Under the pieces are notes generated by a model that was not told the origin of the DNA, did no database searches, and saw nothing but the letters and a program-made list of their open reading frames with translations. A program made the translations under genes and the position numbers. A stretch of DNA of 64,000 bases from Rhodanobacter sp. OK091 (GTDB taxonomy: Bacteria; Pseudomonadota; Gammaproteobacteria; Xanthomonadales; Rhodanobacteraceae). The stretch is from assembly GCF_900142825.1 (NCBI RefSeq), contig NZ_FRCH01000003.1, positions 340,519-404,518 on the forward strand. The letters run 5' to 3'. Each line of letters begins with the position of its first letter. Within the stretch, counting starts at the first letter, position 1. This document shows positions 54,832-64,000 of the stretch, one piece after another.

Positions 54832-55926
54832 TCAGAGGGACACGCGCGAAGCCAGCGACGCCACGATGAAATCCAGTTGACTCGCATCGAGATAAGGGGA
54901 CATCGGCAGACTCATGACTTGTTCCGCTGCCTGATCACCCACTTTCAGGTGCACGCTTCCGTCGGCCAGGGCGGGCTGCCTGTTGAGGGGAATCGGGTAG
55001 TGCACCGCCGTCGGAACTCCGACCTCCTTCAGGTGGGCCTGTACGGCATCGCGATCATCCACCCGCACGGTGTACTGGGCCCATGTGCTGGTGTTGCGCG
55101 GTTCTATCATGGGTACGACGACACCGTCGATCTCGGCGAGTAGCCGGCCATAGGTCTGCGCCACCTTCTGGCGGAGAGCCATTTCGTCGTCGAGAATGTC
55201 GAGCTTGGCCAGAAGTATGGCCGCTTGCAGAGTGTCGAGACGACTGTTCACGCCTATGCGGACATGGTGATAGCGGCGATCCTGACCGTGGCGGGCGATC
55301 TGGCGCATGATCTTGGCCAGCTCGGCATCGTTGGTGAAGATCGCCCCCCCGTCGCCATAGCAACCCAGCGGTTTGCTGGGAAAGAAACTGGTGCATGCGA
55401 CGCTGCTGAGATTGCAGCTTTTGCGGTCTTTGTAGACTGCGCCGAAACTCTGAGCCGCATCCTCGATGACGGGAATGCCATGCCTTGCGGCGATGGTGTT
55501 GATGGCGTCGAAGTCGGCGCACTGGCCATACAGCGAGACCGGGATGATCGCCTTGGTGCGTGGCGTGATGGCCGCCTCCAGCAACGCAGGGTCCAGATTG
55601 TAAGTGCGCGGATCGATGTCGACGTATACGGGCCTGGCACCGAGCAGGGCCGTGGTTTCGGCGGTGGCGATATAGCTGAAGCCCGGCGTGATCACCTCGT
55701 CGCCTTGACCGATACCCAGTGCCATCTGGGCGATCTGCAAGGCATCGGTGCCGTTGGCCACCGATACGCAATGCGTCACGCCGGCGTAGGCGGCCAGTTT
55801 TTCCTCGAGCTCGCCCACTTCAGGACCAAGAATGAATTGGCCATGCGCCAGTACGCGGGCAATTCCCGCGTCGAGGCGATCCTTGATACGGGCTTGCTGG
55901 GTCTTGAGGTCGATGAAGTCGATCAC
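54832..55926 (-). CDS. DegT/DnrJ/EryC1-type sugar aminotransferase (WbpE-like)
   Basis: This 364-aa PLP enzyme makes a 3-amino sugar from a 3-keto nucleotide sugar. The PLP-Lys lies in [29 protein letters not shown] holds the PLP-binding Asp, and [18 protein letters not shown] is the N-terminal signature. Start GTG 55926 is supported by AAGGAGG 7 nt upstream and the GTGA overlap with the acetyltransferase gene. Length fits WbpE (about 359 aa). It stands in the WbpB-D-E order. Confidence 0.93.
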   Translation of the reverse strand: MIDFIDLKTQQARIKDRLDAGIARVLAHGQFILGPEVGELEEKLAAYAGVTHCVSVANGTDALQIAQMALGIGQGDEVITPGFSYIATAETTALLGARPVYVDIDPRTYNLDPALLEAAITPRTKAIIPVSLYGQCADFDAINTIAARHGIPVIEDAAQSFGAVYKDRKSCNLSSVACTSFFPSKPLGCYGDGGAIFTNDAELAKIMRQIARHGQDRRYHHVRIGVNSRLDTLQAAILLAKLDILDDEMALRQKVAQTYGRLLAEIDGVVVPMIEPRNTSTWAQYTVRVDDRDAVQAHLKEVGVPTAVHYPIPLNRQPALADGSVHLKVGDQAAEQVMSLPMSPYLDASQLDFIVASLASRVSL

Positions 55927-56507
55927 CCGGCAACCTCCTTGTGCAGCGAGTGACCGCTCAACACATAGCGTGCACCGGTGTGCGCGCAGACCACCTCGGC
56001 GTGCCCTTCCAGCGGCAGGTTCAGCTGTTCGCCGAACTCGCTCATCCAGCCGATTTGCCGTGCCGGCACGCCGGCCATCAGCGCATAGGCCGGCACGTCG
56101 CGATTGACCACGGCGCCGGCTCCCACGAAGGCGAATTCGCCGATGGTGACACCACAAATGATGGTGCAGTTCGCGCCTAGAGTGGCACCCTTGCCGACCA
56201 CGGTGTCGCGATACTCGTCCTTGCGCTTGATCAGCGAGCGCGGGTTGTAGACGTTGGTGAACACCATGCTGGGGCCGCAGAAGACACCTTCCTCCAGCGT
56301 CACGTTGTCGTACACCGACACGTTGTTCTGGATCTTGCAATGATCTCCGATGACCACTTTGTTGCCGACAAATACATTCTGCCCGAGCGACACCTCCCTG
56401 CCGATGCGGGCACCGCCGCAGACATGCACGAAGTGCCATACGCGCGAGCCTGCTCCGATCTGGGCGCCGTCGTCGATAATGGCGGAAGGGTGTTGGTAAT
56501 AGTCCAT
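55923..56507 (-). CDS. Hexapeptide N-acetyltransferase (WbpD-like)
   Basis: This 194-aa left-handed beta-helix enzyme has hexapeptide repeats ([56 protein letters not shown]). [24 protein letters not shown] is typical of WbpD, which acetylates the 3-amino group of UDP-GlcNAc(3NH2)A. Length matches (191 aa in P. aeruginosa). It overlaps the aminotransferase by GTGA and starts 12 nt after the WbpB-like gene. Confidence 0.92.
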   Translation of the reverse strand: MDYYQHPSAIIDDGAQIGAGSRVWHFVHVCGGARIGREVSLGQNVFVGNKVVIGDHCKIQNNVSVYDNVTLEEGVFCGPSMVFTNVYNPRSLIKRKDEYRDTVVGKGATLGANCTIICGVTIGEFAFVGAGAVVNRDVPAYALMAGVPARQIGWMSEFGEQLNLPLEGHAEVVCAHTGARYVLSGHSLHKEVAG

Positions 56508-56519
56508 GCTGCTCGCTCT

Positions 56520-57647
<1,128 letters not shown>

Positions 57648-57669
57648 TTACCGCGGGCTCGGGGATCTT

Positions 57670-59868
57670 TCATCTGGGTGGCTTGCCGACACCGTAATAG
57701 GCATACGAGTAGTAGCCGCTGCTGCGCCTCTCCACGGCATTGAAGATGGCACCTTTGAGCGGGACCTTGTTTTGTTCGAAACGTTGCCTGGCCAAGGCGA
57801 CTTCGCGTGCTTGATTGACTCCGAACCGCACCACCAGCAGAGCGGTGCCGGCGTGGTGACCGATGATGGCGGCGTCGGTCACCGCCAGAATGGGCGGGGT
57901 GTCGATGATGATCAGATCGAACATCTGCTTGAAATGATCGAGCAACGCAGAGAACCGGGCATTCATCAGCAGCTCGGAAGGGTTCGGCGGTATCTTGCCG
58001 CGAGCGATGAAATGCAGGTTTTCCAGTGGACCGATCTGGCGCACCGCCTCAACCAGATCGATTTGGCCCGAAATCAGTTCGGAAAGGCCGACTTCGGCTT
58101 TGCCGCCGACGACCCTGTGCAGCGAGCCCATGCGCATGTCACCGTCAATCAACAACACGCGCTGGTTGCTTTGAGCAACGACAGAGGCGAGGTTGGCCGA
58201 GACAAAGGTCTTGCCGACATCCGGACTGGATCCGGAAATCATGAGTACATTGTTTTTTGCTTCCAGGCGGGCGAAATGCAGGCTGGTGCGCAAACTTCGC
58301 AGGGCTTCGGTGGCCAGGTCCGCGGGCGCGTCCAGGACCAGCAGATGCTGTTTGCTGCTTCCACGGGTACGTTTGCCGTGCAGGGCCTGCTCACGCAGGC
58401 TGACCGGGATGGTGGCGTATACGGGCAGACCGATCTTTTCGATGACGGCGGGATCCTCGATGCCGCGATTGAGCATCTGCCGGACGAAGACGTACACCAG
58501 AGCCACAAAACCGCCGAGTAGCGCGCCGCCGAGCACCACGATGAGTTTCTTCGGCCATACCGGCCGCGTGATGTCCACCGCCGCCTTGTCGACGACGCGT
58601 ACATTGCCCACCGTGCCTGCGCGGGCTATGTCCAGCTGCTGAGCCTGATTGAGAAGCCCGGTATAGGTGTCATTGCTCACCTGCACGTCGCGGGTCAGTT
58701 TCAATAGCTGTTGTTGGGTATCAGGCAGGCTGCCCACCTTCTTATCGATCGCGTTCTTCTGGCCTTCCAGTTGGCCGATCTGCGACATCAATGCCTTGTA
58801 GGCCGGATGCTCGGAGGTGTATTGACGCTGCATGTCCGCCTGCTGCAGGCGCAACTGCTGGATATTGGTCTGGATGGAAACTTCCTGATCCAGCAGACCC
58901 TGGGTCTGCATGCTGATATCGACCGAATGTGCCTGGATCTGGTACGCATTGAGCGCAGCCGTGGCCTTCTCCAGATCACGGCGCACATTGGGGAGTTGCT
59001 CTCTGACAAACTTCAAGCTGTTTGCCGCCTCCGCGGAGTTGCGGTCCACGTCCTGCCGAACATAAAGCTCGCCGACCTGTTCGAGCACGTTGGCGGCCAG
59101 CACGGGATCGGCGTTGTCATAAGTCATCTGGAGAATGCCTGACTCCTTGCCTTGCTCGCTGACGTTGATGGCCTGCTGCAGCCCGTTGATCACGGTCAGT
59201 TGGCGATGACGAAAGACACGGAAGTGTGTGCCCGGATTGGCAATCAGCGTCTTGACCTGGATGGTCACGCCATGACTGCTGGCGGATTGCCCCGCTTTGC
59301 CGATGACCAGAACGTTGTCGTTATCGTCCACCAGGACATAGGCGCCACCCTCGCCGGCAATCAGGCTCAATGGTCTGTCCAGCAAGCTATCGGGGACGTC
59401 CAGCTGAAAGATGTCCAGCTTGGCGCCGCCCCAGTCATAGCCAATCATGCCGAACAGGGGAGGGGACACCGTGCCGGGGTTATTCGAAGCGTAGTGGCGG
59501 GCGATGAAGTCGCCGATCAGCGGCAAGCGCTGCGGGTGGCTTTCAACCGTGAGATTGAGCTGATCGACCGCCGCGCCGATCACCATGCGCGAGGTAATCA
59601 ATGCGCTTTCTGTCGTGGCCTCGGGGCTGGATGCTTCCAAAGTCTGGGTCAGCGCGCTCAGCCCAGGCAGATTTGGCACCTCATGTTCCACCTGCACTAT
59701 CGAGGTGGCCTGATAGATCGGCGTGGTCAACAATGCATAGGCAATGCCGAGCACGACAAATATGCCGGTGATGGTGCCTATCAACCATTTGTGATCATTG
59801 AGCGTACCGAGCAGCTCGCTCAGGTCAATCTCATCGTCGCGCTGCACGGGGTCTTGGGTGGCGGTCAT
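57670..59868 (-). CDS. wzc: Polysaccharide co-polymerase with tyrosine autokinase (Wzc/BY-kinase)
   Basis: This 732-aa protein has an N-terminal Wzz domain (DLSELLGTLNDHKWLIGTITGIFVVLG, TM1) and a long periplasmic coiled coil. TM2 is KLIVVLGGALLGGFVALVYVFV. The cytoplasmic BY-kinase has Walker A ISGSSPDVGKTFVSANLAS, Walker A' LLIDGDMRMG and Walker B LIIIDTPP. The C-terminus is Tyr-rich (SSGYYSYAYYG), the usual autophosphorylation cluster. It controls chain length and export with the Wza-like protein. Start ATG 59868 has only a weak Shine-Dalgarno. Confidence 0.95.
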   Translation of the reverse strand: MTATQDPVQRDDEIDLSELLGTLNDHKWLIGTITGIFVVLGIAYALLTTPIYQATSIVQVEHEVPNLPGLSALTQTLEASSPEATTESALITSRMVIGAAVDQLNLTVESHPQRLPLIGDFIARHYASNNPGTVSPPLFGMIGYDWGGAKLDIFQLDVPDSLLDRPLSLIAGEGGAYVLVDDNDNVLVIGKAGQSASSHGVTIQVKTLIANPGTHFRVFRHRQLTVINGLQQAINVSEQGKESGILQMTYDNADPVLAANVLEQVGELYVRQDVDRNSAEAANSLKFVREQLPNVRRDLEKATAALNAYQIQAHSVDISMQTQGLLDQEVSIQTNIQQLRLQQADMQRQYTSEHPAYKALMSQIGQLEGQKNAIDKKVGSLPDTQQQLLKLTRDVQVSNDTYTGLLNQAQQLDIARAGTVGNVRVVDKAAVDITRPVWPKKLIVVLGGALLGGFVALVYVFVRQMLNRGIEDPAVIEKIGLPVYATIPVSLREQALHGKRTRGSSKQHLLVLDAPADLATEALRSLRTSLHFARLEAKNNVLMISGSSPDVGKTFVSANLASVVAQSNQRVLLIDGDMRMGSLHRVVGGKAEVGLSELISGQIDLVEAVRQIGPLENLHFIARGKIPPNPSELLMNARFSALLDHFKQMFDLIIIDTPPILAVTDAAIIGHHAGTALLVVRFGVNQAREVALARQRFEQNKVPLKGAIFNAVERRSSGYYSYAYYGVGKPPR

Positions 59869-59902
59869 AGGGACGGTCAACTCGTGACATGGAAGATGGG
59901 AA

Positions 59903-60337
59903 TCACAAATAGGGCTCCCAGCTACTGACACCCTGCGTGATTATCTCGTGAACATGTTCGAATGCGGCTCGCTGCTGACGATAAGGGTCAGGGATGTCAC
60001 TTCCGCGCAACCATTTATCGAGTAAATAGACTTTGCCGCGAGCTTCGGGGGCGAGTTGAATCATGGCGGCAACATGATTTTTCTCCATGCCAAGTACCAG
60101 GTCGGCTTCGCGCAGCATGGAAGGCGTCAGCTGATGAGCCCGGTGCATCGTGCCGTCGATGCCGCTTTCGGCAAGTAACTGCAGGGCAGTCGCATCCATG
60201 GGACTGCCCACCAGCGCGCCGAGTCCGGCACTGCCGAATTCGATGTCGCGCGACGCCATACGCTGTCGAAACAGGTATTCGGCCGTTGGGCTGCGACAGA
60301 TATTGCCCATGCAGACAATGAGTATCCGTTTAAACAC
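59903..60337 (-). CDS. wzb: Low-Mr protein-tyrosine phosphatase (Wzb-like)
   Basis: This 144-aa phosphatase has its P-loop near the N-terminus, LIVCMGNICRSPTAEY (CX5R with Cys9 and Arg15), and the general-acid Asp in DIPDPYRQ. It dephosphorylates the tyrosine autokinase, cycling polymer assembly. It is the first gene of the main polysaccharide operon, 34 nt upstream of the kinase. Length is normal for Wzb (147 aa). Confidence 0.95.
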   Translation of the reverse strand: MFKRILIVCMGNICRSPTAEYLFRQRMASRDIEFGSAGLGALVGSPMDATALQLLAESGIDGTMHRAHQLTPSMLREADLVLGMEKNHVAAMIQLAPEARGKVYLLDKWLRGSDIPDPYRQQRAAFEHVHEIITQGVSSWEPYL

Positions 60338-60864
60338 GGTGCCAACATGCTCCCGAGTCCCGAATCAACGTATCGATCGACGACGCAAGAAATAACGAGG
60401 CATTTCTCCATTTCTGCCACTCGCATCACGGAGAGAGTTCCAAGCCATTCCGTCAAACGATCCATGACCTCGCAATTAAAAGAAAGGTTGATAAGTAAAC
60501 AATAAGAAGACTGTATGCCTTGCTACTATTTCTTTTTTGTTTCAACGGCTGCGAATAGATGCCGACGCATCTCTCAAACAAGTCCCGTTGTTTCTACAGA
60601 CTGAAATTTGGCCGTCGATCATTGCATGTTCGAATTGCCAAACAGTGAACAGCAGCGAAATGATCCATTCATTAGCCGTGATGCATCCATGAAGAAGTGA
60701 GGCGAATGTGAATTCACGCCGGCTTGCCCTGATCGTGGGGATGATGGGATGAATGTTGCCTGAGCTTGCGACCCTTGTTGGGTTGACGATGTCATGCGAG
60801 GTCGATCCAATCGACGGACGTGTCTCAGTGCATCGAGATAGTTTTTCGCATGCTGGAACTACCG
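60338..60864. other. Divergent promoter region of the polysaccharide operon
   Basis: This 527-bp region is AT-richer around 60470-60545 and should hold the promoter for the minus-strand wzb-to-GT operon as well as that for the phosphoesterase. No GGCGGTAG-type ops/JUMPstart element is visible. No gene is supported. Confidence 0.5.
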
Positions 60865-62115
60865 ATGACAAGGCCATCAAGCAGCTCCGACGACATGCAT
60901 GCAGAGCGACCCTTATCGTCTGCACGGAAGCGTCGCGGGATGGCATGGATGCCCTTGCTGGCGTTCCTGATGGCGTGCATACAGAGCCATGCCGCTGCGG
61001 GAATGGCGGCGCCTGCGCCGGTACGCCATGTCATGGTGATCGTGCTGGAGAACGAGCCGTATGAGGTCGCATTCGGCGAACATTCGCAGGCGCCGTACCT
61101 GGCATACCGGTTGCCGAAACTGGGCGCGTTGCTGCCGCAGTACTACAGCATTGGTCACGACAGCCTGGACAACTACATTGCGATGATCAGCGGGCAGGCG
61201 CCGAACGCGGCCACGCAAAGCGACTGCAAAATCTATAGCGAATTCCAGCGCACTGCGTCCGGGCTGGATGGCAACGGACAGGTGCTCGGCGAAGGTTGCG
61301 TCTACCCGGCCAAGGTCAAGACCTTGGCCGATCAGCTCGACGCGGCGCGTCTCAGCTGGAAGGGTTACATGGAAGACATGGGGGCGGATCCCGCGCGCGA
61401 GTCCTCTACCTGCGGGCATGTCGCTATCGGTGCGCAAGACCACACCGATGACGCCAGTGCGAAGGACCAGTACGCTACCTGGCACAACCCGTTTGTCTAT
61501 TTTCATTCGATCATCGATGACCCGGCGCATTGCGCGCAGCACGTCGTCAATCTCGATCATCTGGCGCAGGATCTGCGAAGCGTCGACACCACGCCGAACT
61601 TCATCTTCATCACGCCGAACAGATGTCACGACGGTCACGATGCGCCGTGCAGGAGCGGTGAGCCGGGAGGCTTGATTTCCGCCGACGCGTTTCTGCGCCG
61701 GTGGGTGCCGCGCATCGTTGCCGCGCCCGCATTCCGCCAGGATGGCTTGCTGGTCATCACGTTCGACGAGGGTGCCGACGCTACGGCGTGTTGTGGCGAG
61801 CAGGGTCTGCCGAATGGTCCTCCGCCGGGCATGTCCGGTGCCGGCGGCGGTCGCACCGGCACCGTGCTTCTATCGCCGTTTATCAAGCCGGGAACCGTAT
61901 CGTCAACGCCTTACAACCATTACAGCTTGCTGCGCACGATGGAAGACATTTTCGGTGTGTCGCACCTCGGCTATGCCGCCGCATCGCCTTTGCGCCCGTT
62001 TGGAGCGGACGTCTTTACCGCCGCTCCGCGGGCATCGACCAATCAGCCAGTAGGCACGGTAACGGCCGGCCATGACATGCGGGCTCAACGCAGGTTGCCG
62101 CCCCGTGGACCGTGA
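60865..62115 (+). CDS. Exported phosphoesterase (phospholipase C/acid phosphatase family)
   Basis: This protein has about 416 aa. The signal peptide is MAWMPLLAFLMACIQSHA, though several in-frame starts precede it (60850, 60865, 60895); 60865 is used. The catalytic domain begins RHVMVIVLENEPYEVAFG. SIGHDSLDNYIAMISGQAPN, FIFITPNRCHDGHD and VITFDEGADATACC follow, the motif set of bacterial phosphoesterases cleaving phosphodiesters or acid phosphate. It is followed 12 nt later by galE, so the two may be co-transcribed. Confidence 0.85.
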   Translation: MTRPSSSSDDMHAERPLSSARKRRGMAWMPLLAFLMACIQSHAAAGMAAPAPVRHVMVIVLENEPYEVAFGEHSQAPYLAYRLPKLGALLPQYYSIGHDSLDNYIAMISGQAPNAATQSDCKIYSEFQRTASGLDGNGQVLGEGCVYPAKVKTLADQLDAARLSWKGYMEDMGADPARESSTCGHVAIGAQDHTDDASAKDQYATWHNPFVYFHSIIDDPAHCAQHVVNLDHLAQDLRSVDTTPNFIFITPNRCHDGHDAPCRSGEPGGLISADAFLRRWVPRIVAAPAFRQDGLLVITFDEGADATACCGEQGLPNGPPPGMSGAGGGRTGTVLLSPFIKPGTVSSTPYNHYSLLRTMEDIFGVSHLGYAAASPLRPFGADVFTAAPRASTNQPVGTVTAGHDMRAQRRLPPRGP

Positions 62116-62127
62116 AGGAGCATCGTG

Positions 62128-63141
62128 ATGAACAACAGCGTCCTCGTCACCGGTGGCGCCGGTTACATCGGCAGCCATGTTGTCCAGCAACTGGTCGCAC
62201 TCGGCGAGCGCGTTGTCGTCATCGACAATCTGAGTACCGGTTTCCGCGACGCGGTGCGTGGTGCCGAACTGGTGGTCGGCAGTGTCGGCGATCGCACGCT
62301 GGTCGCCCGCACGCTGCGCAAACATCATGTCGAAGCAGTGCTGCATTTCGCCGCGCATACCGTGGTGCCGGAATCACTGAGCGACCCGCTGAAGTACTAC
62401 GGCAACAACACGTGCAATACGCAAAGCCTGCTCGCTTCTTGTGCGGCGGCTGGCGTGGGGCGATTCATCTTTTCCTCGACTGCGGCGGTCTATGGCGTGA
62501 CCGATAGCGGCATCGCCGACGAAGACACGCCCACGCAGCCTATCAACCCGTACGGCGCATCGAAGCTGATGTCAGAGAGGATACTGCGCGATTTCTGCGC
62601 CACGGGAGCGATGCGGCATATAACCCTGCGCTACTTCAACGTCGCCGGTTGCGACCCGCTAGGCCGCATCGGCCAATCCACGCCCCATGCGACGCTTCTG
62701 ATCAAGGTCGCCTGCGAGCATGCGGTCGGCAAACGGGCCAACCTGTCGATCTTCGGCACCGATTACGACACGCCGGATGGCACCGGAATTCGTGACTATA
62801 TCCACGTCGACGATCTGGCCGCGGCGCATTTGCGCGCACTCGACCACCTGCGTGGCGGCGGCAGGTCGCTGACGCTCAATTGCGGTTATGGCCATGGCTA
62901 CAGCGTGCGCGAGGTTATCGATGCAGTGCAACGCGTGAGTGGCCAACCATTGTCGGTGGTCGAGCTGCCACGTCGCGCTGGCGATACGCCAATGCTGATT
63001 GCGCGTAGCGATCGTCTCAAACATGAATTGCACTGGCAGCCGCAGTACGACGATCTCGATTTCATCGTCCGCACAGCGCTGTTGTGGGAAAAGCAGCTCG
63101 CGCGGAAGTCCGTGCCGCTGGCTTCGGCTTCCAGGGCATGA
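62128..63141 (+). CDS. galE: UDP-glucose 4-epimerase
   Basis: This 337-aa extended SDR has VLVTGGAGYIGSHVVQQL, STAAVYG and the catalytic YGASK. NPYGASKLMSERIL and GIRDYIHVDDLAAAHLRAL are typical of GalE. It interconverts UDP-glucose and UDP-galactose. AAGGAG at 62115-62120 is 7 nt from ATG 62128 (GTG 62125 is possible). It lies at the edge of the polysaccharide locus and may provide precursors. Confidence 0.94.
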   Translation: MNNSVLVTGGAGYIGSHVVQQLVALGERVVVIDNLSTGFRDAVRGAELVVGSVGDRTLVARTLRKHHVEAVLHFAAHTVVPESLSDPLKYYGNNTCNTQSLLASCAAAGVGRFIFSSTAAVYGVTDSGIADEDTPTQPINPYGASKLMSERILRDFCATGAMRHITLRYFNVAGCDPLGRIGQSTPHATLLIKVACEHAVGKRANLSIFGTDYDTPDGTGIRDYIHVDDLAAAHLRALDHLRGGGRSLTLNCGYGHGYSVREVIDAVQRVSGQPLSVVELPRRAGDTPMLIARSDRLKHELHWQPQYDDLDFIVRTALLWEKQLARKSVPLASASRA

Positions 63142-63250
63142 ATTTTCGGGAGAAACCGAATGACATACCAAGCCTGTTGCCGGCGCGCACCATGACCTCA
63201 TGAGCGAAGGTCGTACGCGCCCCTTGCGGGCTTCAGCTGGATATAGAGTC

Positions 63251-63712
63251 GTGAAATCAAAAATAAAAACAGCGGTCATTGTCGATAGCGACGTGATTGC
63301 ACTCGATGTGACCCGTCAAGTGCTCGAGCTGTATGGCGGTTACCAGGTATGCGTGGCACATGACAGCACGGTCGCGGAGGCGGCCCTCAATCTCCTCGGA
63401 ATTGTCGATGTGCTGATCACCGATGCGCATATTGCAGGATGTGGATCCAGCTCCGATCTCTGTAGGCATGCGATCGAGCAACATCCATCCATCAGCATTA
63501 TCCTCACCTCCGATTCTCTGGAGGAAAAGTTCTCCGGAGCCCCCGCGCGAAGTCAATTCCTGATAAAACCGTTCGGCATCGATGCATTGCTGGCGGCTAT
63601 TAGCCCGAAGGGGCGTGCAAAATCGGCTCAACGCAAACCGCCGCTCAGCAATTCGGCCAGAGGTTCGGCAGGTCGCCCTGTTCACCCTTGTCTGAATCGC
63701 CGCCAGCCGTAA
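63251..63712 (+). CDS. Stand-alone receiver-domain protein
   Basis: This 153-aa protein starts at GTG 63251. The receiver domain spans about residues 5-115, with AVIVDSDVIALDV (only one Asp of the usual acidic pair plus another two residues on). The phospho-acceptor is D58 in DVLITDAHI, and the Lys is in FLIKPFG. A basic Ser/Pro/Arg tail follows. The acidic pocket (DSD instead of DD) is somewhat degenerate. It lies downstream of galE; a cognate kinase is not in the window. Confidence 0.78.
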   Translation: MKSKIKTAVIVDSDVIALDVTRQVLELYGGYQVCVAHDSTVAEAALNLLGIVDVLITDAHIAGCGSSSDLCRHAIEQHPSISIILTSDSLEEKFSGAPARSQFLIKPFGIDALLAAISPKGRAKSAQRKPPLSNSARGSAGRPVHPCLNRRQP

Positions 63713-63749
63713 TTCCATGTCAATGGAATCGCGGCAGGATGAATTGCAG

Positions 63750-63900
63750 GAGTGAGTGGAGAGAAGTGAGAAACGAGTGGAGGACCGAAAGCCATCCGCC
63801 AATCTTTCCGTTATCCGTCTTTGTGTCCAGGCTTCGCAACGCGGGAGAAGTAAGCTGCTTTTATTGCTTTTATTCGTTTCTCACTTCTCTCTACTCGCTC
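63750..63900. repeat. Purine-rich 7-nt-periodic inverted repeat
   Basis: A 26-nt arm at 63750-63775 and a 26-nt arm at 63875-63900 are reverse complements with two mismatches, separated by 99 nt. Each arm shows a 7-nt period of purine-rich units such as GAAGTGA, GAAACGA and GTGGAGA. It lies between the convergent receiver gene and glmS. Confidence 0.75.
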
Positions 63901-63910
63901 CTCGTCGGTT

Positions 63911-64000
63911 TTATTCCACCGTCACGGACTTCGCCAGATTGCGCGGCTGATCGACGTCGGTGCCGCGCAGCACGGCGACGTGATAGGCCAGCAGTTGCAG
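63911..64000 (-). CDS. glmS: Glucosamine-6-phosphate synthase, 3' end (partial)
   Basis: The last 29 codons and TAA stop (63911-63913) of a gene entering from the right edge on the minus strand are present. The peptide LLAYHVAVLRGTDVDQPRNL and its ending AKSVTVE match the highly conserved C-terminus of GlmS, whose catalytic Lys lies just upstream of that end. It makes glucosamine 6-phosphate, the precursor of UDP-GlcNAc used by the neighbouring polysaccharide genes. Confidence 0.95.
   Translation of the reverse strand: MQLLAYHVAVLRGTDVDQPRNLAKSVTVE

Noticed and set aside
60338..60864. JUMPstart/ops element upstream of the polysaccharide operon
   Set aside because: Searched for GGCGGTAG on the transcribed (minus) strand; not present.

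Overview
This window comes from a high-GC gammaproteobacterium, most likely of the Xanthomonadales and probably Rhodanobacteraceae (Dyella/Rhodanobacter-like). That placement is inferred from the order mutS (opposite strand), cinA, recA, recX, alaS, csrA, tRNA-Ser, from an XAC0095-like small protein, from TonB-dependent uptake, and from general codon and GC character. No species can be named from the sequence alone. No CRISPR array, rRNA, intact insertion sequence or prophage is visible.

Left third (1-26.7 kb): accessory and housekeeping islands. An RND efflux unit (NodT-type outer-membrane factor, TetR repressor, lipoprotein adaptor, RND pump, then SDR oxidoreductase and PaaI-type thioesterase) carries two matching 24-bp operators of the form GTGACTA-N10-TAGTCAC. 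There follow a GH39 glycosidase, small membrane and exported proteins, a TetR regulator divergent from a peroxiredoxin-like gene, and an alpha/beta hydrolase. A thiamine-uptake locus has a TPP riboswitch on the minus strand ahead of a TonB receptor and a PnuC-family transporter, with an APH-family kinase gene just upstream. Two near-duplicate response regulators flank an Hsp15-like S4 gene. A catalase has an OxyR-like box, and a TetR regulator is divergent from a glutathione S-transferase.

Middle (26.7-35.2 kb): the conserved DNA-repair and translation block mutS, cinA, recA, recX, alaS, csrA and tRNA-Ser(GCU). It has a perfect 15-bp hairpin between recA and recX, a csrA leader rich in GGA motifs, and a 28-bp inverted repeat that takes in the 3' end of the tRNA.

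Right third (35.4-63.2 kb): a large exopolysaccharide/capsule locus. The main minus-strand operon, read from about 60.3 down to 44.0 kb, is low-Mr tyrosine phosphatase, tyrosine autokinase/co-polymerase, WbpB-like oxidoreductase, WbpD-like acetyltransferase, WbpE-like aminotransferase, HprK-like kinase, GT4, Wzx flippase, GT, Wzy polymerase, GT4, AsnB-type amidotransferase and GT4. Many genes overlap by 1-4 nt (ATGA, GTGA or TGATG). Nearby are a beta-helix protein, a WecA-type initiating transferase, a Wza-type export lipoprotein, a TviB/WbpO-like UDP-HexNAc dehydrogenase and a UDP-glucuronate-4-epimerase-like gene. Together these suggest a Wzx/Wzy-type polymer containing diacetamido-uronic acid, possibly amidated on the carboxyl group. 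The window closes with a secreted phosphoesterase, galE, a receiver-domain protein, a purine-rich 7-nt-periodic inverted repeat, and the 3' end of glmS running in from the right edge.
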